DNA from: VFJL01 sp043752345
GTDB taxonomy: Bacteria; Pseudomonadota; Gammaproteobacteria; Burkholderiales; Nitrosomonadaceae
Assembly: GCA_043752345.1 (NCBI GenBank)
Contig: JAYUYT010000093.1
Location: 1-11,448 of the forward strand
DNA: 11,448 nt
Reading direction: 5' to 3'
The notes under the pieces were generated by a model. The model did not search any database, was not told where the DNA came from, and saw only the letters and a list, made by a program, of their open reading frames with translations. Position numbers and translations under genes: made by a program. Every line of letters starts with the position of its first letter. Position 1 is the stretch's first letter. Positions 1 to 7,116 of the stretch are shown in pieces.

Positions 1-280
1 TTAGGGAACCACTGAACAAGTCCCACGCGGGCGCGACGGCGGCTTTGCGGGATGGGATGCACGAAAGGCGAGGACGCGAATGGTCATTCCCTTCGCTACG
101 AGCCTGACACCGCAGACCGCCCGCAAAGCCCCGTCCTGTAGAGTTGCGGCAAAATCTGGCGCTTGCTGTGTTGCGCTCCTTGGCCTCGTAGGCCAGCTAC
201 GACCTGCGTCGCGCGCCTTGCAATCATCCAGATTTTACCAGCAACGCGCTCCACGGAGGACTTATTCAGTGGTTCCTTAG
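1..280. repeat. TTAG direct repeats flanking the MITE-like element
   Basis: TTAG occurs at 1-4 and again at 277-280, directly outside the 19-bp inverted ends. This is what a 4-bp target-site duplication would look like. A four-base match is weak evidence alone, and the sequence further left is not in the window. Confidence 0.4.
5..276. mobile_element. MITE-like non-coding repeat element with inverted ends
   Basis: The left end GGAACCACTGAACAAGTCC (5-23) is matched by its reverse complement at 258-276 with 18 of 19 bases identical. Both ends are flanked by TTAG (1-4 and 277-280), which looks like a 4-bp target duplication, although the left flank is at the window edge. The interior is built of nested inverted repeats: an exact 11-bp pair GGCTTTGCGGG/CCCGCAAAGCC (41-51 and 120-130), a pair AAAATCTGG/CCAGATTTT (151-159 and 228-236) that extends imperfectly outward, and a smaller pair GCGAA/TTCGC (76-80 and 92-96). 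Short open frames of about 65 codons occur inside on both strands, but none resembles a transposase. The size (272 bp), the terminal repeats and the lack of coding capacity fit a MITE mobilised in trans. The parent transposon family cannot be named from sequence alone. The element ends 10 bp from the hemE stop codon, so its hairpins probably lie in the 3' end of the hemE transcript. Confidence 0.7.
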
Positions 281-286
281 CACTGG

Positions 287-1351
287 TCACTGGTGATATT
301 TACGGCTCAGGGCATGAACCGCTTCCACCAAGGTCAGGGCGCTCTCCGGCGGCGTGAACTGGGAAATGCCGTGGCCGAGATTGAACACATGACCGCTACC
401 GTTGCCGTAGCCGGCAAGAATTTTTTCCGTTTCGGCAATAATAATTTCCGGCGCAGCGAACAATACTGCCGGATCAAGATTGCCTTGCAGCGCAACCTTG
501 TGACCGATGCGCCGCCGCGCTTCCGCGATATCCACGGTCCAGTCGAGTCCGACCGCATCACACCCACTATTGGCAATGCTTTCCAGCCATAGTCCGCCAC
601 CCTTGGTGAAAACAACGGCGGGGATGCGTGCACCGCCATGCTCACGTATTAATCCGGCCAGTATCTGGCTCATGTAGCGCAAGGAAAATTCCTGATAGGC
701 GTTATGCGATAACGCCCCGCCCCAGGTATCAAAAATCATCACTGCCTGTGCGCCAGATTCGATCTGCGCGTTGAGATAAGCAATAACTGCCTGGGCATTG
801 ATGTTGAGAATGTGGTGCAGCAGATCGGGGCGCTGGTAAAGCATGGTCTTGATTTGCCGGAAATCAGTACCGCCGCAACCCTCCACCATGTAGCAGGCAA
901 GCGTAAATGGACTGCCGGAAAAACCGATCAGCGGCACCTGGTTATCCAGCGTCTTGCGAATTTGCGCCACCGCGTCCATCACATAGCGTAAATGCACGGC
1001 AGGATCCGGCACTGTCAGCGCGCGGATTTCCCACTCCTCACGCAACGGCCGCTCAAACTTGGGACCTTCGCCTTCGGCAAAATAAAGTCCCAGCCCCATC
1101 GCGTCTGGAATGGTGAGGATGTCAGAGAATAGGATTGCCGCATCCAATGGAAATCGTGCCAACGGCTGCATGGTGACTTCAGTGGCAAAATCGGGGTTCT
1201 TGCACAGCGAAAGAAAATCGCCGGCGCGGGCACGGGTCTGATTATATTCGGCGAGGTAGCGCCCAGCCTGACGCATCAGCCAAACTGGAGTATATTCAGT
1301 GGGTTGCCGCAACAATGCACGTAGCAGCGTATCATTTTTCAGTTTTGTCAT
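287..1351 (-). CDS. hemE: Uroporphyrinogen decarboxylase
   Basis: HemE decarboxylates the four acetate side chains of uroporphyrinogen III to give coproporphyrinogen III in cytoplasmic haem biosynthesis. From the ATG at 1351 the protein is 354 residues, the same length as the E. coli enzyme, and it is recognisable throughout. Seen motifs are PVWLMRQAGRY (22-32, with the substrate-binding Arg27 and Arg31), ILFSDILT with the key Asp77, the substrate-site Tyr154 in LACYMVEG, MIFDTWGG (206-212), GLDWTVD, and the C-terminal FNLGHGI with His327. A TTG two codons upstream could extend the frame, but the ATG gives the usual N-terminus (MTKLKND). No strong ribosome binding site precedes it. The gene is last in the leftward run, 146 bp beyond dgt. 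That gap contains no convincing terminator, so hemE could be read through from dgt or have its own promoter. The MITE-like element begins 10 bp past the stop. Confidence 0.97.
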   Translation of the reverse strand: MTKLKNDTLLRALLRQPTEYTPVWLMRQAGRYLAEYNQTRARAGDFLSLCKNPDFATEVTMQPLARFPLDAAILFSDILTIPDAMGLGLYFAEGEGPKFERPLREEWEIRALTVPDPAVHLRYVMDAVAQIRKTLDNQVPLIGFSGSPFTLACYMVEGCGGTDFRQIKTMLYQRPDLLHHILNINAQAVIAYLNAQIESGAQAVMIFDTWGGALSHNAYQEFSLRYMSQILAGLIREHGGARIPAVVFTKGGGLWLESIANSGCDAVGLDWTVDIAEARRRIGHKVALQGNLDPAVLFAAPEIIIAETEKILAGYGNGSGHVFNLGHGISQFTPPESALTLVEAVHALSRKYHQ

Positions 1352-1497
1352 TCGCAAGCCTGTCTAATCGTAGAAATCCAATCCGATACTACCAGCGATT
1401 GGCTTCTGCGTACACAGCGCGCGTCGTCCAGAAGCAGTGCTGTAGCGGACGATCCTGATATTTACCGGTGCCGGTTTTGGGCCGAGTCATCTTTCGC

Positions 1498-2619
1498 TCA
1501 ACTCTCCTCGATGGCGAACAACCGCCGGTATTCCCGGATTGCGTAACGATCGGTCATGCCGGCGATATAGTCGGCGATGGCCTGATGTCCGTCCTGGTCG
1601 TATTTAATCTGGTGTTCTGGCGGAAGCAAACGGATATCCGAGCTAAACGCATTGAACAGCATTTCGATGGTATGCCGCGCTTTGTTGCTCATGCGCGCTA
1701 CCTGATAGTGCCGGTAAAGATGGTCGCGCAGGAATTTTTTCAATTCCTGCTGTTCCTGCCTGACTTTCTCACTGAAACCGATCAGCAGCGGAGCTACCCA
1801 CACCGCAGGCAGGCCATCCAACCTGGCGGCAGCGATACTGGTCACACTTTGTCTGGTCAGATCCGCCACCAGGGTATTGATCATGCACCGCACGGTTTCA
1901 TGGATCAAACGCCGTCCCGATATCCCAGAATAGAGTTTTTTTACCATCGTCAGATGCCGTGAAAATATGCCGACTTGCTCCAGTTGTTCTTGGGCGATAA
2001 GGCCGGACCGCAGACCATCGTCCACATCGTGATTGTTGTAGGCGATTTCATCAGCCAGATTGGCGAGTTGCGCTTCCAATGATGGCTTTTGATTGGCGAG
2101 GAAGCGTTCACCTACATCCCCAAGTTTTCTGGCATTCTTTTTCGCACAATGCTTAAGTATGCCTTCACGGGTTTCGAAGCACAGATTCAAACCGTCAAAC
2201 GCACCGTAACGCTCTTCCAGCACATCGACCACGCGCAGGGATTGCAGATTGTGTTCAAAACCGCCGTGATTTTTCATGCAGTCATTCAGCGCATCCTGCC
2301 CGGCGTGACCAAATGGCGTATGCCCCAGGTCATGCGCCAGGGCAATGGCCTCAACCAGATCTTCGTTAAGCTGCAGGTTGCGCGCGACAGAACGACCGAT
2401 TTGCGCCACTTCCAGGCTGTGAGTCAGACGGGTACGAAACAGATCGCCTTCATGATTGACGAAAACCTGGGTTTTGTATTCAAGTCGGCGGAACGCGGTG
2501 GAGTGGATGATGCGATCACGGTCACGCTGGAATTCACTGCGCCCGGAAGGAGACTCCTCCTGAATACGGCGGCCGCGGGAATTTGCCGAGGATACTGCGT
2601 AAGGTGCAAGATCATGCAT
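1498..2619 (-). CDS. dgt: dGTPase-like HD-domain deoxynucleoside triphosphate triphosphohydrolase
   Basis: This family hydrolyses dNTPs (dGTP in the classical enzyme) to the deoxynucleoside and inorganic triphosphate, acting in the cytoplasm on nucleotide pools. The 373-residue protein shows the full HD metal site: His67 in RLTHSLEV, His96-Asp97 in ALAHDLGHTPFGHAG, and Asp190 in LADEIAYNNHD. The N-terminal stretch RDRIIHSTAFRRLEYKTQVF is also typical. Its length fits the shorter 'dGTPase-like' (type 2) subgroup rather than the roughly 500-residue E. coli Dgt, so the preferred substrate may not be dGTP alone. The ATG start lies within the end of aroB, and the two frames overlap by 8 bp (2612-2619), suggesting coupled translation; no clear Shine-Dalgarno sequence is seen. 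The family assignment is secure; the exact substrate is inference. Confidence 0.93.
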   Translation of the reverse strand: MHDLAPYAVSSANSRGRRIQEESPSGRSEFQRDRDRIIHSTAFRRLEYKTQVFVNHEGDLFRTRLTHSLEVAQIGRSVARNLQLNEDLVEAIALAHDLGHTPFGHAGQDALNDCMKNHGGFEHNLQSLRVVDVLEERYGAFDGLNLCFETREGILKHCAKKNARKLGDVGERFLANQKPSLEAQLANLADEIAYNNHDVDDGLRSGLIAQEQLEQVGIFSRHLTMVKKLYSGISGRRLIHETVRCMINTLVADLTRQSVTSIAAARLDGLPAVWVAPLLIGFSEKVRQEQQELKKFLRDHLYRHYQVARMSNKARHTIEMLFNAFSSDIRLLPPEHQIKYDQDGHQAIADYIAGMTDRYAIREYRRLFAIEES

Positions 2620-3712
2620 GGGCGATGCATTCGTTAAGGGTTGCGGTTAATGTTGCCATAGGCACCTCGGCATGCATCACGGCTTCGCCAATACGCTTGA
2701 GGAGAATGAAACGCATTCTTCCACCTTCAACCTTCTTATCCAATCCCATCAGGTGCAGGTATTTTTCCACACCCAGATCAGGAGCGATGACCGGTAGTCC
2801 GGCCTGCAAGTAAATCTTGCGGATACGCGCAACCTCGGCCGTACTGATCAAGTGCATGCGCTGTGACAATTCTGCGGCCAGCAATGTGCCTGCTGCCACC
2901 GCTTCGCCGTGCAGCCACACGCCATAACCCATGCCATTTTCGATAGCATGGGCAAAAGTATGGCCCAGATTGAGCAAAGCCCGCACGCCACTTTCGCGCT
3001 CATCAGCCACGACAACTTCAGCCTTATTCGTGCAACTTCGTCGAATTGCTTCGTTCAGCACATCAGGGTCGCGTGCCAGCAGCCGGTTCATATTCTGTTC
3101 CAGCCACTCGAAAAAGGCGGGATCCCGGATCAATCCATACTTGATGATCTCCGCAATGCCGGCACGTAATTCCCTCTCGGGCAAGGTGCTGAGTGTTGCG
3201 CTGTCCGCCACCACCACGCGCGGCTGATAAAAAGCGCCGATCATGTTCTTGCCGAGCGGGTGATTGATGCCGGTCTTGCCGCCTACCGAAGAATCCACTT
3301 GCGCCAACAGCGTGGTTGGAACCTGGATGAATGGCACTCCACGCAGATAAGTTGCAGCGGCGAATCCGGCCAGATCACCGATGACTCCGCCACCCAGCGC
3401 GATGACCGTAGTATTGCGTTCACAGCGGTTTGACAGCAGCGCATCGAAAATAAGATTCAATGTTTGCCAGTTTTTGTACTCCTCGCCGTCGGGGAGGACG
3501 ATGGAGACAACCGCCACCCCATGGCTTTCCAGCCCGATGTACAACCGTTCCAGGTAAAGTGGCGCTACCGTGGTGTTGGTGACGATGGCAACTCGTTTCT
3601 GCGGCAGGTAGGGCAGAATAAGGTCGGGATGGTCCAATATGCCAGCACCGATAAGTATCGGGTAGCTACGCTCGCTTGTTGCGGAGGCAAGCTCTACTGT
3701 AATAGTCTGCAT
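2612..3712 (-). CDS. aroB: 3-dehydroquinate synthase
   Basis: AroB converts DAHP to 3-dehydroquinate, the second step of the shikimate pathway, using NAD+ and a divalent metal in the cytoplasm. From the ATG at 3712 the product is 366 residues. It shows the NAD-binding GGGVIGD (107-113), PTTLLAQVDSSVGGKTGIN (132-150), HPLGKNMIGAFYQP, and the metal ligands Glu188 (AEIIKYG), His251 (LNLGHTFAHAIE) and His268 (WLHGEAVAAG). The frame stays open upstream to a TTG at 3745, but the ATG gives the standard N-terminus (MQTITVEL) directly before the first beta strand, so it is preferred. Neither start has a good ribosome binding site. The gene follows aroK after about 52 bp and overlaps dgt by 8 bp. The aroK-aroB pairing is a common proteobacterial arrangement. 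Confidence 0.97.
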   Translation of the reverse strand: MQTITVELASATSERSYPILIGAGILDHPDLILPYLPQKRVAIVTNTTVAPLYLERLYIGLESHGVAVVSIVLPDGEEYKNWQTLNLIFDALLSNRCERNTTVIALGGGVIGDLAGFAAATYLRGVPFIQVPTTLLAQVDSSVGGKTGINHPLGKNMIGAFYQPRVVVADSATLSTLPERELRAGIAEIIKYGLIRDPAFFEWLEQNMNRLLARDPDVLNEAIRRSCTNKAEVVVADERESGVRALLNLGHTFAHAIENGMGYGVWLHGEAVAAGTLLAAELSQRMHLISTAEVARIRKIYLQAGLPVIAPDLGVEKYLHLMGLDKKVEGGRMRFILLKRIGEAVMHAEVPMATLTATLNECIAHA

Positions 3713-3764
3713 GGTATTCGTATGAAATTTGGAGTACTGCCGCAATACTGCCAGGGTGGGCCTG

Positions 3765-4355
3765 CTAATCCACTTTAGATTGATCTATTTTCAAATCCGC
3801 ACCAAACAGCTGTTGCGCGAGTGATTGAGTCAGTTGACGGGTACTTTGCATTCCACTCTCAACAACGATATGCGCTGTTTCGCAGTAAAGTGGATCACGT
3901 TGCGCATAAAGCTCAGCCAACTTGGCATGGGGATTCGGGGTCTGCAGCAGTGGCCGACTCTTGTCGTGCCGGGTACGCCGCCACAGATCATCCACTGTGG
4001 CTCGCAAATAAACTACGATGCCATTACGCCTCAACAGCTCACGATTTTCCACATTCAGTATTGCACCCCCGCCTGTGGCCAGCACAATATTCTTGAGTTT
4101 CACCAGTTCCCGTAGCATTTCCGTTTCGCGCTTGCGAAAACCTGCCTCTCCTTCAATTTCAAAAATCACTGGTATGCTGACTCCGGTACGTTTCTGGATT
4201 TCACGATCCGAATCGAAAAATGTTTTATCTAGATGGCTGGCTAAAGATTTGCCAATGGTGGTTTTCCCTGCGCCCATCATGCCTACCAGGAAAATATTGT
4301 CGCCCGCTTCTGCCGCAGTGTGGTCTGACAATATTGTCGCTTTAACTGAATTCAT
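3765..4355 (-). CDS. aroK: Shikimate kinase
   Basis: Shikimate kinase phosphorylates shikimate at the 3-hydroxyl using ATP (fifth step of the shikimate pathway). From the ATG at 4355 the protein is 196 residues. It carries the Walker A loop GMMGAGKTT (25-33), the shikimate-binding Asp50 in FFDSD and Arg74 in GFRKRE, the glycine-rich ATGGGAIL (93-100), the lid arginine in DKSRPLL (Arg134) and Arg153 in AQRDPLY. The start is uncertain. An in-frame GTG at 4382 would add nine residues, but neither start has a visible Shine-Dalgarno sequence; the ATG was chosen by codon type. About 20 residues precede the NIFLVG strand, slightly longer than in E. coli AroK. The gene lies between pilQ and aroB, and a truncated repeat end sits just upstream (4394-4437). 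Function is secure; the exact N-terminus is not. Confidence 0.95.
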   Translation of the reverse strand: MNSVKATILSDHTAAEAGDNIFLVGMMGAGKTTIGKSLASHLDKTFFDSDREIQKRTGVSIPVIFEIEGEAGFRKRETEMLRELVKLKNIVLATGGGAILNVENRELLRRNGIVVYLRATVDDLWRRTRHDKSRPLLQTPNPHAKLAELYAQRDPLYCETAHIVVESGMQSTRQLTQSLAQQLFGADLKIDQSKVD

Positions 4356-4393
4356 TCGAGCAATTGTAGCGGAAATGTCCACATCCGCGTAAA

Positions 4394-4437
4394 GGAACCG
4401 CTGAACAAATCCCCTGTGGACGCGACGACACCGGGGG
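4394..4437. repeat. Truncated relative of the MITE end
   Basis: The sequence GGAACCGCTGAACAAATCC at 4394-4412 matches the left terminal repeat of the element at 5-23 with 17 of 19 bases identical. Weaker similarity continues through the following CGCGACG motif to about 4437. No matching right end is found before the pilQ stop codon. This is either a decayed solo end left after deletion of a copy, or an independent short relic. It lies in the 92-bp gap between pilQ and aroK, in the same orientation as the left end of the full element. Confidence 0.55.
4411..4436 (-). terminator. Weak stem-loop downstream of pilQ
   Basis: CCCCTGTG (4411-4418) pairs with CACCGGGG (4429-4436) at 7 of 8 positions around a 10-nt loop. 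Read on the minus strand, the stem lies 12 bp past the pilQ stop and is followed by a short T-rich stretch (ATTTGTT) rather than a proper T tract. It could attenuate read-through from pilQ into aroK or act as an mRNA-processing hairpin. It overlaps the truncated repeat, so it may simply be part of that relic. Confidence 0.25.
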
Positions 4438-4447
4438 AATCTCGTGG

Positions 4448-6592
4448 TCAGCGCATATTAAGGCTGTCTTTCAATATGCGTGGAGTAACGAAAATCAGTA
4501 ATTCCGTCTTGTTGTCCCTTCTTGCATTATTCCTGAACACGTTTCCAAGTAGCGGAATATCTCCCAGCAGCGGCACCCTGTTAGTTAAATTATTTTCGTC
4601 CCGAGAGAAAATGCCACCAATGACTACCGTCCCGCCATTCTCTACCAGCACCTGTGTAGTGATTTGCTTGGTATTGATGGTCGGCACACCAGTGGCTGTG
4701 ATCGTTCCGATGCTGTCCTGATTGACGTTCAAGTTCATGATGACATTGTTGTCAGGCGTGATCTGTGGCGTGACCCTGAGGCGTAGCGTTGCATCCCTGA
4801 AAACAACGCTGGTGGCACCGCTGCTGGTCGCCTGCTGGAAAGGTATGCGCGCACCCTGTTCAATGGTGGCTTCAACCTGATCGGCAGTTACTATCCGCGG
4901 GCTGGCAATGACTTTGCCCCTGCCGTCAGTTTCCAGTGCGGACAGTTCCAGGTTGACCAGGGTGCCATTGTTGATCTTGATCAGACTGAGCCCCAGTGTA
5001 AATGGTCCGCCCAATGCGGCGGCAGCACCTTGCGCACCGATTGCAGGCATGTTGACATTGTTAAACAGATTCGAGGTGGCGCTGGGACTGGCACCTTGAG
5101 CCAAGGCGCTGGAACCCGCCACCCCCCCCTGAGGACCGGAAATCCCGAGACCGTTGACGCTGTTGCTCTGGACACCAAAGCGGGCGCCAAGATTGCGGCT
5201 GAACGTATCAATCGCCTCGACGATACGTGCCTCGATCATCACCTGTCGCACAGGTATGTCGATTTTTACGAGCAATCTGCGCAGCTCATCCAGTTGCGTG
5301 GGCGTATCTCTCACAAACAAGGTGTTGGTGCGGGCATCCATTGCCACGCTACCACGCTTGCTCAACATCTTCTGCACCGGATCAGCCAACATGGTTCTGA
5401 TCACATCGGCTTTCTGATAACTCATCTGAAAACTCTCGGTGTGGATCGGCTCCAGATCAGAAATCTGCTGACGGGACTCCAGATCAAGTTTCTCCTTGGT
5501 GGCAATTTCATCGCGTGGTGCAATCAAAATGACGTTGCCAACCTGGCGCTGGCCTAATCCTTTGGCCTGAAGCATGATATCCAGCGCCTGGTCCCAAGGG
5601 ACATCTTTCAACCGTAACGTGAGATTGCCGGTAACTGTATCGCTGGTGATGATATTGAGTCCAGTAAAATCGGCGATTACCTGCAACACTGCGCGCACAT
5701 CCACGTTCTGAAAATTGAGCGACAGTCTATCGCCCTTAAAACCTCTGCGGCCGGGTGCTCCATTCGCGATTTTGTCGAGGTCCTCTGCTACGGGTTTTAT
5801 TTTCAGAATAAATTTGGTATCGGTCTGATACGCCGAATGTTCCCATAACCCCTTGGATTCGATCACCATGCGCACGTTCTCCCCATGCGTAATGGCCTCA
5901 ATGGTTTGTACCGGGGTGGCGAAATCCACCACATCCAGCCGCCGCTCCAGATTACGTGGCAAGGATGTCTTGATAAATTCGACTACGATATTTTTTTCCT
6001 GCTGGCGCACATCAATCCCGATGCCGGCATCCGACAGGTCTACCTGTACCAGCCCTTCGCCATCGGTGCCGCGACGGAACTCCACATCCCGCAAACTGCG
6101 AAGCTGTGGCCTGTCGGGTTTGACTTCGGCAAAATGTGTGGTCGCGCTCGCCGTGGGTTCAGCGACCACACTCCGCAAGGTGATTACAACGACTTTATCT
6201 TCGATTGCAGCAACATAATTCATGGGACGAGACAGATTCATCACCAGGCGGGTGCGGCCTCCAACCTCCACAATATTAAGGCTGCGCAATCCCCCCTCGC
6301 CAATTTTCTGGATATTCTTGCCCAGTGCATTGGATGTGTTGAGGAAATCGAAATAAATCCGTGCCGAGTCTGAGCTGCTCAGGGAAATACCTACGGGGGG
6401 GGCAGTCGGAGGCTGATTCATCGTTACTCTGACCACCGTCACATTTCCATGAGTAGTGGAAACTCTGATATTTTCGATATTGTATTGAGTAATGGCCGGT
6501 TCCGTGGCGGCCGCGACTGCGGGCGGAAGCATAGCCAATAACAAGGCGTATCCCAGCCACACATAACGATTCATAACGGCCAGTGTGTTCAT
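4448..6592 (-). CDS. pilQ: Type IV pilus secretin PilQ
   Basis: PilQ forms the multimeric outer-membrane channel through which the type IV pilus passes. The 714-residue precursor starts with a signal peptide (hydrophobic 10-25, likely cleavage near AVAA, about 25-28). Two AMIN-like peptidoglycan-binding segments follow (about 37-140 and 165-268). Next come the secretin N0/STN region (about 290-345, SLNFQNVDVRAVLQVIADF), an N1 domain (about 385-450) and the C-terminal secretin domain (about 545-712). The last includes VPLLGDIPLLGNVFR (673-687) and ends with ELLIFVTPRIL. A Gly/Ser/Ala-rich insert lies at about 480-530. The ATG overlaps the pilP stop as ATGA, and AGGAG lies 8 nt upstream, which supports this start over an internal Met7. 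The gene carries a C8 and a G8 homopolymer tract within coding sequence. It is last in the pilMNOPQ run. Confidence 0.97.
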   Translation of the reverse strand: MNTLAVMNRYVWLGYALLLAMLPPAVAAATEPAITQYNIENIRVSTTHGNVTVVRVTMNQPPTAPPVGISLSSSDSARIYFDFLNTSNALGKNIQKIGEGGLRSLNIVEVGGRTRLVMNLSRPMNYVAAIEDKVVVITLRSVVAEPTASATTHFAEVKPDRPQLRSLRDVEFRRGTDGEGLVQVDLSDAGIGIDVRQQEKNIVVEFIKTSLPRNLERRLDVVDFATPVQTIEAITHGENVRMVIESKGLWEHSAYQTDTKFILKIKPVAEDLDKIANGAPGRRGFKGDRLSLNFQNVDVRAVLQVIADFTGLNIITSDTVTGNLTLRLKDVPWDQALDIMLQAKGLGQRQVGNVILIAPRDEIATKEKLDLESRQQISDLEPIHTESFQMSYQKADVIRTMLADPVQKMLSKRGSVAMDARTNTLFVRDTPTQLDELRRLLVKIDIPVRQVMIEARIVEAIDTFSRNLGARFGVQSNSVNGLGISGPQGGVAGSSALAQGASPSATSNLFNNVNMPAIGAQGAAAALGGPFTLGLSLIKINNGTLVNLELSALETDGRGKVIASPRIVTADQVEATIEQGARIPFQQATSSGATSVVFRDATLRLRVTPQITPDNNVIMNLNVNQDSIGTITATGVPTINTKQITTQVLVENGGTVVIGGIFSRDENNLTNRVPLLGDIPLLGNVFRNNARRDNKTELLIFVTPRILKDSLNMR

Positions 6593-7116
6593 TGACTTCG
6601 CTCCTGATCTTCCAGCATTAGGGTGCTGACACGTTCAGCCCAGTCACCGGTATTGTCTTGCACAATTTCTTTAAGCTTGACCTCGAATTCCGAGACCGCC
6701 ATTATCAACCCAAAATCCTGGCCCAGATAACTGCCTGCTTTGATCCTGTGGAGAGTACCATCTGGTGCTCTGATCAGCGCGTAGGTCACCTTATTCTGCT
6801 GCAGCGAACCAACCATTTTCAGGCTTTCCAGCGGAAAACCTTCCAGGAACTCCTTGCGTCGCTTCAGATCTGGCTGGAGCCCACCGCCTCCACTTTTCAT
6901 CGACTCGCTCTTGCGCGGTTTGAATGGATCAGGAATATCGAAAGCGTCATAGGAATAGTGTTCATAAGGCTTGATCATGGGCGGCGGAACCACTTTTCCA
7001 TGCGGATCTTTACCGGAATCTCTGATGAATTGATCCAAATCGCTGTAGGTACTCTCACCGCAAGCGGATAGCGTCAATAAAATCAACAGCGGCAACAGAT
7101 AATACCGCTGCATCAT
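6589..7116 (-). CDS. pilP: Type IV pilus inner-membrane lipoprotein PilP
   Basis: PilP links the inner-membrane PilN/PilO complex to the PilQ secretin in the periplasm. The 175-residue protein has a lipoprotein signal: a hydrophobic stretch LLPLLILLTL followed by the lipobox LSAC, with Cys19 as the lipidation site. A disordered, proline-rich linker spans about 35-85 (IPDPFKPRK, then a GGGG run). A compact C-terminal domain spans about 90-165 (FPLESLKMVGSLQQ, then IKAGSYLGQDFG), which is the beta-sandwich that contacts PilQ. The start overlaps the pilO stop by 4 bp, with two adjacent ATG codons at 7116 and 7113; either could serve. The stop overlaps the pilQ start by 4 bp. Confidence 0.96.
   Translation of the reverse strand: MMQRYYLLPLLILLTLSACGESTYSDLDQFIRDSGKDPHGKVVPPPMIKPYEHYSYDAFDIPDPFKPRKSESMKSGGGGLQPDLKRRKEFLEGFPLESLKMVGSLQQNKVTYALIRAPDGTLHRIKAGSYLGQDFGLIMAVSEFEVKLKEIVQDNTGDWAERVSTLMLEDQERSQ
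6601..6605 (-). promoter_or_regulatory. Shine-Dalgarno sequence for pilQ
   Basis: Read on the minus strand this is AGGAG, 8 nt before the pilQ ATG and inside the last codons of pilP. It is the clearest ribosome binding site in the pil operon and fixes the pilQ start at 6592. PilQ may therefore be translated partly independently of the coupled upstream genes. Confidence 0.7.

Noticed and set aside
80..290. Short open frames of about 65 codons on both strands within the left repeat
   Set aside because: They lie entirely within the inverted-repeat element, have low-complexity Arg/Ala/Ser-rich translations and show no protein family features.
1402..1435. Inverted repeat GCTTCTG/CAGAAGC in the hemE-dgt gap as a terminator
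   Set aside because: The stem is 7 bp with a 20-base loop and no T tract follows on either strand.
2089..2637. 182-codon open frame on the plus strand opposite dgt
   Set aside because: It is antisense to a clearly conserved HD-domain gene and its translation shows no recognisable motif.
5030..5557. 175-codon open frame on the plus strand opposite pilQ
   Set aside because: It is antisense to the secretin gene and has no plausible start context or domain.
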